A DNA stretch of 64,000 nt from Phlebopus portentosus (GCA_037892935.1 JAYXKI010000002.1:434001-498000), one strand, 5' to 3'; shown: positions 33,170 to 45,482, numbered from the stretch's first letter. A program made the numbers and translations. The notes: generated by a model not told the origin, from the sequence alone.

Positions 33170-36100
33170 TTAGACAGCCAAATAGTTATCCGCCTCCGCA
33201 TCCAGCCAGCTCGCTTGAGGTGAAGGAGCGTAAGTATGCAACGGAGCAGAAATTTGTGGCCTCCTTCTCTTCTGCTTCTTCAATCCGCCGATATCGCCAT
33301 GGTATGTCTGCCCGGTTTCCAGTTCGGCAAGGCGCTTTATCTCACCAAATTCAGTCGTCGCCTGGGCTCGGAGGAAATTGGCACTTGAGGCACGGTGGAC
33401 AAGACAATCAGGCGGGACGTAGCCCTCCAATGAGCCGACCCAGGGGATGCCATCGTCAGGCTGCATGGCTCTACCGTCGCGCCACAACGACCCTCCTTGC
33501 GTTTTCTTAAGTGCTTGAGCGATGCTAAGGGATTCGCCGGGCGGAATGGGCGTAGGCTGAGATGGTGTGACACAAGGAAGGTCAACTTCCTTCCGCAGCA
33601 CGTGGTCCACGTCAACTGCAGAAAAGAAGGCAACTCCCTGAGGGAGGTCGTCCATGCCCAGCTTGAAGGCGAACAAGCATCGAGTCCATAAGTTTGCAAC
33701 TTGGAGGGCAAGAGCCGCACGGTACTTGTCGTCCTCCTTGACAAGGTATCTTAACTCATCGTGCACAGACATAAGGTAGCGAGCTTTGATATCGTATTTT
33801 GAGATGAGATAGTCCATTGAGACGATGAGTAGATGTAGATAATCCACGCCAGAAGACTGTACGACCCAATTGATTCGCGAAGTCATGTAGTCTGTACCGA
33901 AACCCGCAGGCAGATATTCCTTGGACAACGCATAGGTAACACCGCACCCAAGGGCTGGTGTCTTTGGCTTATCGGACATGGCGATTTCCTCAAGCTTGTT
34001 AAAGACGTAACTTTCGCTCCCGCCGAACCAGAATTTTCGACCAAAGACATCAGTTCTATGAGTGTTCTTGCCTTTCGTTGATGCGTAAAGCTTCTCGGCC
34101 TGTTTCTGCGCCGCATCAGGTAACATGCTGGGATTAGATTGCAAGAGAAGAAGGATTGCATGCCTCATCCCTGCTCCGTAGATACGGGAGTAGTTGAACA
34201 CCTTCGCCTGGTCACGGGAAATTCCAAGGATGCTGGCTGTTTTAGAATGTAAATCGGTTCCTGCCGCTTTCGTGCCTTCAAGCGTCATCCAGCCAATAGC
34301 CGTAGCACCATGCAACCCGAACTGAGCATCGCCCACAGCACTTGATATCCAGAGTTCCTCAGAGTCTACATCCGCCCCAACGATAGCATATCCTTTCGGA
34401 GCCTGCACCATGGCCTTAAGTTCGGAGCCGACACGGTTCTTCTTTGCATTACTTGCTGTGAGCCAAGTCTTTTCAATCGCTCGGCGAGTGACTGCACCCA
34501 TGGTGATGACCTGAGGAAGAATCATTCCCACCTTCTCGCCCGCCTTCTTCGACGTTTGATTTTCTTCAACGCCAAGATCGACTTTCTGCCCATTCCAGAC
34601 GACCATTTGGTTTAAAATCCGATCACGCGAACTTATCCAATAGCTGCATTGAGCGTTCATGTCGAGTGCGTCCTTCGTATCATCGCCAGGACTCGCGAGT
34701 GTCCCATCTTGTGCGTGTTTCAGGAATGTCTTCCCAAAGGGGTTGCCAACATTTGCTGACTCGCCATCCTTATGTGGAAGCTTATAGAATGAATAACCGT
34801 CGTGTAGCACAGCCGCCTGCAGGACCGCGTCCGCGGGATCGTAGAAACTCAACGGCTTTGAGCGAGTCCCGTATTTCGCGTCTGGCGCGACTCGGAATAT
34901 CCATCCATGCTGTCGAGAATGAAAAAGTGGCCACCCTGCCCAGCTAAGTTTGAGCAGAAGAGGAGCAAGTCGACTGCGTATGGTTAGATCGAGCGTCCCT
35001 GGAGGCATCCCCTTTTCGGCTTTGCTAGGTCCCAGTACCATTTGGGCCAAAGCACGGGTTTGGGTTGCTCCTCCTCGATCACGACATCCGAAGACCGAGA
35101 ACTTTTCCAATTGAGTTGATTTATCCACGGATCTTCTGCGAGGTCGTTTCTATTCGCAAGGATGTCTTCTGCCAGTTCCTTGACTTTGTTAACAAGAGCC
35201 TCGTTTTCTTCACCACTCGCTAGTGCTTTGGCTATCTCGACATCTTCGCATGTCAGCCGCCCGTTTGTGAGGCCTTTGAGCCCAACAGTCTTCCCAAAAA
35301 CAGTATGGATTGGAGTATTACGATCATTGGGTCGACAAACTTTGCCGGTTCTGTCCAAGTATGTCCATCCGTCCTTTGAGGAATACGAGAGCGGATATCC
35401 GTCGTATGCGAGACGGAGGAGGAAAGGAGAACGTTGTTCTTGACGGAAGTGTTAAATGGACCCTTCTCAGACAAAGCTTTGAACCAGACGGGCTGTCCTG
35501 ACGAACACTCGCTTGACTTTTGCTTCGCCTATGATGACACATAAAAAACATGTTGTTATTTAGAAAATAAACTGCATGCTCACTTTCGATTTGACTGGTA
35601 CGTCAATCCCGCGCGACTTGCCAGCGATCTTCGGTGTCCAGTCTAGCTGGCTGAGCCAAACGTCATCTTTCCAACGCCCGTCTACCACGAGTTCGCTTGC
35701 TTGCTCAGCCAAAGCAAGAAGTCGATTTCTGATCTTTTCATTTAGCTCTCGGTAGACGGACTCAGCTTTGCGAAGGTACTCCTCCCATTGGTTATTAACT
35801 GTGAGGAAGCTCGATCCCATGGTCATCACACCGGCGAAAGAGACGGGACTAGGGCAAGCTTGGAGGAAGTCCGGAAAGACCTTTTTATAGACCGCATGCG
35901 TAACTCCTACGTCTGACGCACAATAGTCGAGATAGTCATGAATGCCCTCGGCAATCTCCTCGCGAGAGTAAGTCATAAAGTCCTCCCGGATCTCCTTCTC
36001 TATTTCAATGCCGCAGTGTAACTTGGCCACGTCAGCAAGTGAATTTGCAGAGGTAATGTCCTCCCAGCGTTTTTGAGAAGTCTCGGCCTCGGCAGAGTCA

Positions 36101-37243
36101 GACTCGTCAGCAAGAAGTTGGGGGAGGCTCTCTTCGATCTCCTCCTGCAACCTGCGCAGTTCTGCGCGTTTTACGGCATCAATTTCTGCCTCCTCCTTCT
36201 CCTGTGTCTCACGCAGAAGGTCCTTGGCTGCCTCGACTGCCTCTGACTTGCGTTCTTTCTCCTCGTTCTTTGATTTTCGATATTTCATCCATGCAGGACG
36301 CTGATGAGAGGAGATTCCCTTCACAGCAACATGCAGCGACATGGTATCTATGAAGCGCGTGTTCGTGCCATCGACATGATACTCTTCCAAGAGTCTTGCA
36401 CGGTCGTAGGAAACATTGTGGCCTACCACAACCCGATGAATATTCCGATTCCCCAGAGGGATAAGTTGTTGCGGGTCCTCAGTCTCACCGAGTAGCCATG
36501 GGGATATCCATGAATACCAGTGGGTAGCAGACACAGCACACGCCATGATAGCGTACTGATGCTGGCTCGGCATCGTCTCAACATCAAATGAGAGCATCTC
36601 CTCGTCTGGTGCAGAGACAGGCTCATAAAAGCTTGACCCGTCGTCTCGGTGATGGTATTTCGTCCAACCGGAATGAATGTGCCAGAACTCGGGTCTTGGT
36701 GGAGTTTGGACGTTTGCAAAGCGTTTCGCAAGGTCAAGCCATGGGCGAGCCGCTGCTTCTCCTATTCGGTGGAAGTGCTCGTCAATAGAATTTCCCTGTA
36801 GAGGCGGTAGCGTGAAGCCAACGTTTGGTAAAACAGAGCCTTGCGTCGGATCGAGACCATGAGACTCAAGATGCTCCCGGGCCAAGTTGATGTACCTCTT
36901 ATCCGGAGGAGGAAAGGTCACTCCTTTGAATATCTGGGAATGTAATCTTCGTGACAGTAGCTGAACGCCGACTTCATTACGTTTTGCTGCACGACAGACA
37001 CCTCTCAGTAATTTGTGAAGGTCAACGATAATAAGACGTACGAGTATCCTCGGTCTCTCGAGATGTCGTAGCCTCTGCCGAGTTTTTCATGATAAACTTA
37101 TCCACCTGTTTCCTAACGAGCGGTTCTGCGCGTGGTTGCACTTTCCTCTCCAGTTGCTTAAAAACCTGTCGGACTTTGGAAGTGTGAAAACATCTAGACT
37201 GCCCCCGGTTACATCCCACCGTCCGACGAGCGGTCACCAGCAT
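33170..37243 (-). CDS. MIP1: Mitochondrial DNA polymerase gamma, with apparent internal duplication and two frame breaks
   Basis: A basic N-terminus (MLVTARRTVGCNRGQSRCFH) suggests mitochondrial import. Exonuclease motifs are LSFDVETMP, VVGHNVSYDRAR and YCASDVGVTHAVY. Polymerase motifs are VGADVDSEELWIS (A), RDQAKVFNYSRIYGAG (B) and SVHDELRYL (C), in the expected order. It replicates and proofreads mtDNA. Two oddities stand out. The linker region appears twice: VWLSQLDWTPK / PVWFKALS / PFLLRLAYDGYPL, then PWINQLNWKSS / WPKWYWDL / LAPLLLKLSWAGWPLF. The frame also slips by -1 in each copy, near 35428-35440 and 35009-35016 (an AAAAGGGG run), with no good intron to explain it. The polymerase core downstream is open. 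Confidence 0.9.
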
Positions 37244-37525
37244 CGTAGCCAAGTATTTCGTTTAGCACCACCGATGTGCTTTCTTCTCATGTGGCAAATA
37301 CGACGTACGGTGCCGGAAGCAAAAGACTAGCAAAACATGAAAGTGAAACTGTCGCTAAGTTCAGTCAGCAAAAAGAAATCGCATGTCGATCATTGGTTAC
37401 TAGAATCGATCGCCGCTGACCATTCCGGCTTCACGATCTATATTATGTAAGGCGACAAACTCAAACTTCAGATCTGTGTCCAGAGTCCAGACGTTTGTTT
37501 TGCTTCAGCGCCTGCACCTGCACTC
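37244..37525. promoter_or_regulatory. Shared divergent promoter of MIP1 and mitochondrial uL15
   Basis: A 282-bp interval separates two outward-facing starts, both encoding mitochondrial information-processing proteins, which makes shared regulation plausible. No canonical TATA box is seen. Confidence 0.45.
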
Positions 37526-38504
37526 ATGTCCCTGCCGCGCTTCAGAGCGACTACCAGTCGCATTCACTTATTCAACCTTGCTCCAGCCCATAATTCCCAG
37601 AAAAATGTATGGATGTTTATCTAAGCTTTTCTTGAGTCTCTCGTCTCACTTCTTGTTCCTCCAGCAAAAACGCGTCGGGCGTGGTGATGGATCTAAACGC
37701 GGAGGAACCTCAGGAAGAGGTAACAAAGGTCAAAAAGCGCGCGCTGGGAATGGCAAACCAAGGCTTGGCTTTGAGGGAGGGCAGACGACTATCTTGAAGA
37801 GGTTCCCAAAGAAAGGCTTTACCAACGCGTACGCTGTACTTCGGTCTTGCGATGACAAGTAGTTGACCTGAGCATTTTTATTCTGAATAGTCTAGGAAGA
37901 GAATATGCACCGATAAACCTCGATAGACTGCAGGATTGGATAGACCAGGGACGACTTACATCGTCACCTGAAAAGCCTATCACGGCGCGCGAACTTCTGC
38001 TAAGTGGATGTATTCATAACGTGCACGACGGTGTAAAAATCCTGGGAGACGTACGTAGTCGATACGAAACAAAGCAGGAAGCAACAGGCAACTCATTTTC
38101 CACACATACAGGGCGCAGAACACCTCAAAATGCCTGTTCATATCGTCGCATCTCGCGCTTCGCAATCTGCTATCAAGGCGGTTGAAAAGCTCGGTGGAAG
38201 TGTATTCTGCAAATACTACAATGATCTGTCACTCCGTGACTGCGTTAAAGGTAGGACGGACCGACTGGATGCTGCACCGACTCGCAGAGAAGATATACGT
38301 GCGTTCAAGCCGTTTTCTTTTGACTCGCGAACTTTTACTCACGTCTTCACTGCAGAATGGTATATGAACTGGCGCAACCGAGGTTACCTCTCATCTACTG
38401 CACTTTCCAAGAATCCATTAGCGAATGACAGATGGAAGGCTGTTGCGGAGCAGCTAAGTAGGTTCAAGACGGAGGAGTTCGAGAAACCTCGTCGACCAAA
38501 CTAG
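37526..38504 (+). CDS. MRPL10: Mitochondrial large-subunit ribosomal protein uL15m
   Basis: The start [20 protein letters not shown] is a plausible targeting sequence. The first intron follows NSQKN. The uL15 signature is [20 protein letters not shown] then [19 protein letters not shown]. The second intron (GTACGCTG...GAATAG) joins FTNA to [18 protein letters not shown]. Later segments include [36 protein letters not shown] and a fungal C-terminal extension ([20 protein letters not shown]). It is a component of the mitoribosome exit-tunnel region. Its 3' end is only 53 bp from that of PRP38. Confidence 0.95.
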
Positions 38505-38557
38505 TCACTTATATTACAGTAACTATTATACAAACATTCACAACCGCTACTTTATCA

Positions 38558-39591
38558 TCAATCTTCAGCCATTCGGTCTGGTGAAATACTACCTGTTGGT
38601 GATATGTAAGGTGGGTGAGATTCTGATTGTGATCTAGAAGGAGAGTGTGAGGGACTGCGCGAGACATAGCGCGACCCAGAACGAGAGCGCGAGCGTGAGG
38701 GACTGCGCGACACGTAGCGCGATCCAGTATCTGAGACCTCTACGCTCCGACCTCTGCTCGGCGTCCGACTACGATCACTCCTTTCTGGACTGCGACTCTG
38801 GCTCTGATCTGACCTTGACCGTTCACTGCCACTTCGACTCCTGCTTCGCCCTCTATCACTCCTTCCTTCCATTGCATCCAGCAACAAACTCTTCCGTGGA
38901 CCAATTTCACGGTTCTCTTCAAGAACTTCTCTCTTTTGTAATCGCGGTAAGATAATATCACAAACCCGTTCTTCATGGAGAAGCTGGTCGACGAATTCGT
39001 CCATGTACGTCAACGAGTATCCACCGACGTCTCGCAATCGTAGCTTTCTGTAGTCTTTAAGTAGCGGCTCAAGAATCTCGTAGACCTCTGCCGCTTGGAA
39101 CGTCATACGTATGTACATTGCTGCAAGAGCTCGCAAATATCTGAAGATCCATATTAGCAATCGGTCATGAAGGGGGATACAGAGGCAGCGCACTTGAATT
39201 CATCTGCTTGCAAGTACTCGATCAATATCTCCTTCTCTGGTTGGATTTGCAAAAGTTTCAGTAGGAGACAGATGAACTCCGTTGGTACGTTGTTTCCATA
39301 TACGCCTCCTATGGCATTCATCTCGATGGCTCGGTCAATGAGGGTTGCAGCTGGCAATTGAAATAAGCACCGGGATCTGAAATTGTACATCCATTAGAAA
39401 TATACGCACCTGTGAGTGCGAAGCACCTCTCTTTCCAATACAGAGACTCGTAGATCCGGTTCCTAATGACAGTTTCGACTAGAAACTAAGTGTACTTAGT
39501 TACTAGCGAACATAGAGACGCAAAGCTATGGATGTACCTGTGGGTTTTGACCGTGGATCGCAGTTGCACCGCGGACCGTCGTGTTTGCCAT
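38558..39591 (-). CDS. PRP38: Pre-mRNA-splicing factor 38 (PRP38)
   Basis: It starts MANTTVRGATAIHGQNP and continues NRIYESLYWKERCFA, the PRP38 domain opening. Further family segments are IEMNAIGGVYGNNVPTEFIC, YLQADEFK, then YLRALAAMYIRMTFQAAEVY and GGYSLTYMDEFVDQLLHEER. The C-terminus is an RS domain with a repeated unit, SRYVSRSPS twice, as is common in metazoan and basidiomycete PRP38. It is a spliceosomal B-complex protein needed for activation. Four introns. Confidence 0.95.
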
Positions 39592-40089
39592 CCTGGACGA
39601 TGTTGAGAAGTTAGTAACCTAGAGGTCAAAGGTAGCGAAGCATTTCAATTTGTAAGGAGACTTCCCACGATTACATTCACTTCTGAAGTACGTCTCCCAC
39701 AGGAAGTCACTTCCCACGGATACAATCTCGGGCTTGAGGCGCGTTTGGTTGCATCTTTCACCTCAAACTCAATCACTTATCCTGAACCTGGCAGGATGCA
39801 CACTCGGAGACGGCTCTTGGACCTTGAGTTAAATAATTTGATTTACTATCCTGTGCTCGCAAACTCAAAGTAAGTCTACGCCTAACAACTCAAACCCAAC
39901 AGAACAGCAGCTGTGCGTTGCGCTGCAGCCGGATTACGAAAAATCAAACTTTCAGATAATTATGTACTCGTTCTTCGTTAACCTGTGTATATCTTCGTCA
40001 GCTAGTAGCTCAGAACTCTTAAAGGACTCGTACGCTGGCGTTCTACTTGCCTGCATCACTCCCACTAGTTTCCATTGTCTTGAGCCGCT
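39592..40089. other. 5' flank of T5orf172 copy A, part of a duplicated unit
   Basis: It holds the PRP38 promoter and the copy-A promoter. Parts (around 39690-39790 and 39960-40000) resemble the flank of copy B at 41710-41800 and 41985-42020, so the duplicated unit includes upstream sequence. Confidence 0.5.
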
Positions 40090-41591
40090 ATGTCTAGTAT
40101 TTCCTCGTCGCCAAGCTCTCTCTCTCGCCGTACTGTCTCCATCATTGTCCAATGCTCTGGTCTCACGAAGAAAGGCCTGCCGTGTAAGAACAAGGTGAAA
40201 GCGGTCATACCGTCGAGCGAGACTCAGCTATACGCCAAGAAGTTGGTTAAGGTGTTCTGTTATTTGCATAAATCGCAGGCAGAGGACGATGGAAGGCGTG
40301 TTCCATGCCCTAGACCCGTAGAGAAAAGCGAGCGGCGTGGAGACCACGTGAAGCCGGAATCGCCCTCGGAAGCAGCACATCCGGACTCCATGTCAGAAAG
40401 GATCCATTCCCAGAATACAGATGATCCAGACCTGAAAAGGTGTTATTGGCAATAAAATCCAGTGCAATGGCACTACATCGAGAAGCAGACGGTGCCGATT
40501 ACAGGTGAAACTGCGCCTTCCATCGAATTTGATTGATTCGAAGTTACCATTGGAGGTATTCTGCAAGTACCATGAGCACCAGAAACCTTAGGAGGGAAGC
40601 TTCACGTCCAGGCGCACCCAAGAGAAGGTACTGTACTCCGGTGAGTTGACATCGACGAGTCTCTTCCCCCCGGCCTGACAGTCATGAGCACAGATTATAT
40701 TCCAGAATATTTATCCCGGAATACCCAGACCTCTCTACGAAAGGAGATGATGAAGCTCCATCTGACAACGATGAGCCTGGTTTTGTTTATGCCTTTCAAG
40801 TTCGTGGTATGTACATGATCTTCCTACCCTTCCTGAAGAATATCAGAATTGAAAATTCATCGTTGCTGCATTTCTACTAGACAAGGATCGGTTCACTGTG
40901 AAAGTTGGACGGACTAATGTCGACCTGAATAAGCGTCTGGACCAGTGGAAAAAAGAATGCCCCGCTATGGAACAAAAGCTGCTTGGCTGGTGGCCGGGTA
41001 ATATCATGATCAAGAACTTCAGGAAAACGCCAATATATTCGCGTATTGAGCCGGAGCCGAAAGGGGTGTATACCCGAAAGTTAGAAAGGCTGGTGCACGT
41101 TGAACTCGCCGATTTGGCTTTGTATGATCTATACAACTATCGGAACTCGGAGTTTCATAATTTGGCGGAAAGGGTTCAATCATGCTCTGCCGTTTCGGAA
41201 AGTCAAAAATCTAATGGGCTTTGTTCCTGTGAGTACGCGGAACATTTCTCGCTACTCCGCGCAGAATATCTGATAATTCTACGTCATTCCATTTATTTGC
41301 TTCGAAATTGGATGTAACTCGGACTCGATATTGTTTACACTATGTGGCGGACTCTCTTCTTGGCGCAATGCACTTCAAAACTCCGGACTGTCTTGATTGT
41401 CAGGCGGGAAACGCCATAAGGAAATATTTTCTTTCAAGAAACCTGAGACAAGCTCGTTAAAGAACGATGAGTGGAATGAACAGGTATGGGATGAAGTTGT
41501 GATGCCTGTTATCGAGAAACGGGATGGTTCGTCACGCTTTTTTGGTAAATTAAATGCACATGTGGGGTGTGGGTTTTGTATTCTGGACTAG
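40090..41591 (+). pseudogene. T5orf172 (GIY-YIG-like) protein, copy A, broken
   Basis: The layout matches copy B at 42123-43543. The N-terminus has a Cys/His module (QCSGLTKKGLPCKNKVK ... VFCYLH), repeated as QCNGTTSRSRRCRLQVKL ... VFCKYH. The T5orf172 domain follows (GFVYAFQVR ... FTVKVGRTNVDLNKRLDQW) and then KRHKEIFSFKKP. Lesions relative to B are a frameshift near 40436-40446, an in-frame TAG at 40589-40591, a missing base near 40755-40770, and another near 41520 that replaces the conserved C-terminus. Splice sites and most codons remain, so loss was recent. Confidence 0.7.
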
Positions 41592-42122
41592 GACTTTCTT
41601 GCGCAAGTCTTATTTATTATGCTTCACTCATGTTTGGAGTACAATCATAAGTTAATTGTCTTTTATATCTATTTTCTTTGGAACAAGCTTATAGTAGTAT
41701 TCCCACGATCAGAAGCATTTCTGAAGTACTCCCGCAGGGGAAGTCAGCTCCCATGGCTACAATCGGACTTCCATGGCGCCGCCAGCCGCTTCTGCATCTT
41801 CCACCTTGTTACTTTATCTTGAGAAGAAACTGAGTATTGAACTGTTGCTGTGCGCCTTGAATTCGGAACCTAATCTTAAATCCGGTGCTCAGGAACTTCA
41901 AATAAGTATACTTTACGAACTTAACAGCTGCGCGATGTATGGGAAACGTTCCCACTCGACAACGATCAATCCTTCAGACAATTGCGTGTCTCTTCTTCAG
42001 TAACCTGTGCAGATCCCCGTGGACTCGCCGTTCTGAGCACTTATTATGCTCCGTATACTTGCCTTTTGGTTTCCTGCATCTCTCCCATTAGCTCTTGTTC
42101 GCCTGTACCGCTCACGTCTAGT
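41592..42122. other. Spacer between T5orf172 copies A and B
   Basis: It contains the 3' end of A and the duplicated 5' flank of B; a frame running into copy B from about 41982 has no ATG before 42123 that improves the model. Confidence 0.45.
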
Positions 42123-43543
42123 ATGTCTCCGGAGTCAAGTTCCCATTCAGCACCTCAGTCTCAAGATACAGACCGTAAGCGTGTGCGGTGCTCTGGGACG
42201 TCGATAAAGAATCACCGGCCATGCAGGAAGTGGGTAACAGTAATCGTACGTTCGAGTGAGGCACAACTGGACACCGAAACATCGGTTAAGGCGTTCTGCT
42301 TCTGGCATAAGCAGAAGGATGATGGCAGGCGAGCAGACTGCTCTGAGTCCGCAACGACAGGCGAAAGCCGCGTGGAGCTGGGCTCACCCTCTGACGGAGC
42401 TCAGCCAGACTTGATGACGCCGTCAGAAGGGATCAATTCCCAGCATAGAGACGGTTCTGGAACAGATATTGGAGAAGACAAAACCCAGTGTAATGGCACT
42501 ACAACGAGGGGAAGACGATGCCGAATTCAGGTGAAGCTGCGCCTTCCACCGAGCTCCATTGATTCGAATTTACCGTTGGAGGTATTTTGCAAGTACCATA
42601 AGAAAATCTTTGAAGAAGATGGATTCATCTCGAGGCGTACCCAGGAGAAGGTACTCTTCTCCGGTGAGTCGACATCCACGAGCCTCTTCTTCCCAGTCTG
42701 ATAGTCGTGAGCACAGATTATATTCCAGATTGCCTATCCCAGAATACACAGGCGCTCTACGAAAGGAGATGATGAAGCCTCCAGGTGACGGCGATATGCC
42801 TGGGTTTGTTTACACCTTCAAATCCGCAGTACGTATCGTCCTTTCACCTTTTCTGGGCAATTTCAAAACTTGAAATTCATCGTTACTGCGACTAGACCCG
42901 ATGCGGTTTTCCGTCAAAGTCGGGCGGACTAGCACCGACCTGAAAAGGCGATTGGATGAGTGGAAGAAAGCATGCCCCGCAGCGGAACAAAACTTGATTG
43001 GCTGGTGGCCGGGTAACATCATGGACAAGAATTTCAGGAAGACACCAATATACTCGCGTCTTGAGCCGGGGCCGAAAGGGGTCTATACTCAGAAGTTGGA
43101 GAGGCTGATACACCTTGAACTCGCCGACTTGGCTTTGAAGGACCTATACAAATATCGGAATTCACGTAATGCGCCCCTTTACCCGGCAAGATCTATCTGT
43201 GCAATTGAGGAAATTCAAAATACTAATGAACTTTGTTCTTGTGAGTATGGACGTTCATTTCCTGCAACTTTTCGTCGCAGAATTTCTAACAGTTCTACGT
43301 CTTATCGTTTGACCGGTCCGGATCGGCATGGCAATTTTTTCTATGTACGACACTTTCTTTTGTGGTGGGATGCGCTTCCAATTCTCCGGAATATCAGGCG
43401 GGACACTCCACAAAGAAATATTTTCTTTCAATCGACCTGGGGTAGGCTCATTAGAGAATGAGAAGTGGGATAAACAGGTCTGGGATGAAGTTGTGATGCC
43501 CATTATCGAGAAATGGGGATGGTTTGTGACGCTTTTCTGGTAA
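42123..43543 (+). CDS. T5orf172 (GIY-YIG-like) protein, copy B, apparently intact
   Basis: It starts MSPESSSHSAPQSQD. Two Cys/His modules (RCSGTSIKNHRPCRKWV ... AFCFWH and QCNGTTTRGRRCRIQVK ... VFCKYH) look like a small zinc-binding fold. An intron with acceptor CTATCCCAG near 42740 gives EYTGALRKEMMKPPGDGDMP then GFVYTFKSAV. A second, with donor GTATCG, joins to HPMRFSVKVGRTSTDLKRRL. This is the T5orf172/DUF1766 domain, related to GIY-YIG nucleases (GFVY and KVGR as the paired motifs). The last exon has CSCGTLHKEIFSFNRP. Activity on DNA is unproven. With these splice choices the frame is open throughout. Confidence 0.7.
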
Positions 43544-44233
43544 ATGCATCACTTGTATGGGTTTGATATGCTGGACTGGGACTTTCTCGCGCAACTACTA
43601 CTTATTATGCCCTTCTCGTGTATAGCGAAACCTTGGATCTCAATTGAGGGGTCGTATATTTATTTTTGAATTTATTTAATTTAATTTCTTTACAAGAGGC
43701 TGAGTGGATGTGGACTAGCTGCCATTCGATAAGCTGTGCAGTCTTTGAATTTGTTTCCGTAGGAACTATTTTTGTTGTCTTCCCGCACTGTTCCCACGGC
43801 TGCGATCACAGCGGTGACGGGGCTGTGCAAACCACGAATTTCAATTCCGCCTAGTACATCTGGCCAATCCGGTTAAAACAAAGGCGGACATCTTGAAGTG
43901 CTTCCGTACTCATGATATTGGCCTCACCATGATGCTGGGAACAACCTGTGCTGCTTTTGTGATCTTATCCTATGATTCCTCTGTGATCCGGTTGTAGAAG
44001 AGCATATTGATATCTAACTTGATATGACTCGTCCCTTTGTGTGGCTCAGTCGTCGACTGAAGATTGCAATGCCCCTCGTAACGATCAACTTCTGTCTTTC
44101 CGGGATTCTCATTGCGAAAGTCCTTTCTTTTGCATCGATCCTGCTCCTCTTAAACAATGGCCTTCGAGTTCGCCGCCCATGATATAGCTACTCTTCCTCT
44201 CGGTCCCAGCCTTCATCGGTTCTGCAGACCGTG
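43544..44233. other. Spacer with duplicated upstream region of copy C
   Basis: Sequence from about 43930 to 44220 (GATGCTGGGAACAACCTG...) is repeated with changes at about 46498-46790 upstream of copy D. It is probably promoter sequence carried along in the duplication. Confidence 0.55.
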
Positions 44234-45482
44234 ATGGCTAGGACTCAGTCATTTGAAAAACTCGCTAAGCCAGTCTTCAAAGGGATCGAATTACTCATCG
44301 TTACGTCGGCAGTTCTCGATGAAGTTGTCGCCAAATTGGCTGCTCTGAGCTTGGATGATCTTGTTAGCGAATTTGGCGATCTGAGCCTGGGAAGTGGACG
44401 GCGAAAAGTCGACGATCTGGCTTCCGGATTCGGCAGTAGCAGCCCGAATCATCAAAAGGTCGAGCAATCTGGCGCTCTGGTTGGTCGAGGATCGAGATCC
44501 GCTCCATTACATATACAACACGCGACAGAGGGGCCACGGATCTGTATTGATCTTACGGAGCAACCGGATGAGATAGAGTCCAATACACAAACAGGATTCT
44601 ATACGTCGACGAAAGGAAAATGGGTGAAGTACTCAGGTAGGTGGTCTTGGTTGAATTGTTACTAATTTACGGATTCGACGGATCTGACAATAAATGAGCA
44701 TAGATTTTATTCCCAGATATCTGCAGTCGGAAACGCAATTGGCCTTGCGAAGAGAGATGACCAAACCTGTTTCTGAAAGTGATGAGTATGGATATGTATA
44801 CGCGTATCTGATCGAAGGTATCTACATACCAAATGCTTTACACTAGGAACCCTTTGACCTAATTACATGTAAACTAACTCTTCAGACGAAGACATGCCAT
44901 TCATACTGCGCATCAAAATCGGACGTACCGTGGACGTACAAGCTCGGTTGAATACCTGGAAAAGAGAGTGCGGAAAGACAAACCTGAAGCTTATCGGTTG
45001 GTATCCGGGAAATATCGAAGACGAGAATCTCGGAGCGAATCTATCAAGAAAGAACCGCTTCGAACCAGGCGAGAGGGGCAAATACTGCCATAGACTAGAA
45101 AGACTCGTACATATCGAACTCGCAGACTTGGTCATGCACACTCCGTACCTGAACGCAGATCTGTCGAATGCCATACCTACCGCTGGTCCTCCTCGACCAC
45201 AAACGGGCAGACCTTCTCCGCTGGCTCTTAATGTCCTTCAGAAGGCGAACGCGGCTTGCCGTCTCTGTGAGTGCATAAGACACCTTTCGCAGATATGTGC
45301 TATCTGACTGATTGTTCGCCTTCTTGCTTACTGTGACATTTCGAATGCTAGGCATGAAAGTACACAAGGAGATCTTCCCTTTCATCAGACCTGAGGATGG
45401 TCCATACAAAGGTCTCGAATGGGAGAAGATCGTGAAGCCTGTCATAAGAAAATGGGGTCGTTTTCTTAATAAGTACTGGTAG
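44234..45482 (+). CDS. T5orf172 (GIY-YIG-like) protein, copy C, intact
   Basis: Four exons join in frame. The N-terminus (MARTQSFEKLAKPVFKGIEL) has short repeats of LxxLSLDDLVSEFGDLSLG and lacks the Cys/His modules of A and B. An intron after VKYS leads to DFIPRYLQSETQLALRREM. The domain reads YGYVYAYLIED, then FILRIKIGRTVDVQARLNTW, LKLIGWYPGNIEDENLG and LERLVHIELADL. The last exon has CRLCMKVHKEIFPFIRPED and ends FLNKYW. GYVY and KIGR correspond to the two GIY-YIG strands; the Arg and Glu needed for catalysis may be those in QARLNTW and HIELADL, which is inference. No targeting signal is seen. Confidence 0.78.

Noticed and set aside
34970..35045. 66-nt GT-AG intron to explain the second MIP1 frame change
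   Set aside because: It would delete the conserved WYWDL and the segment leading into the LLKL block, so a base-level slip fits better.
41592..42122. Extension of T5orf172 copy B upstream from 41982
   Set aside because: The open frame there has no ATG before 42123 and lies in the duplicated non-coding flank.
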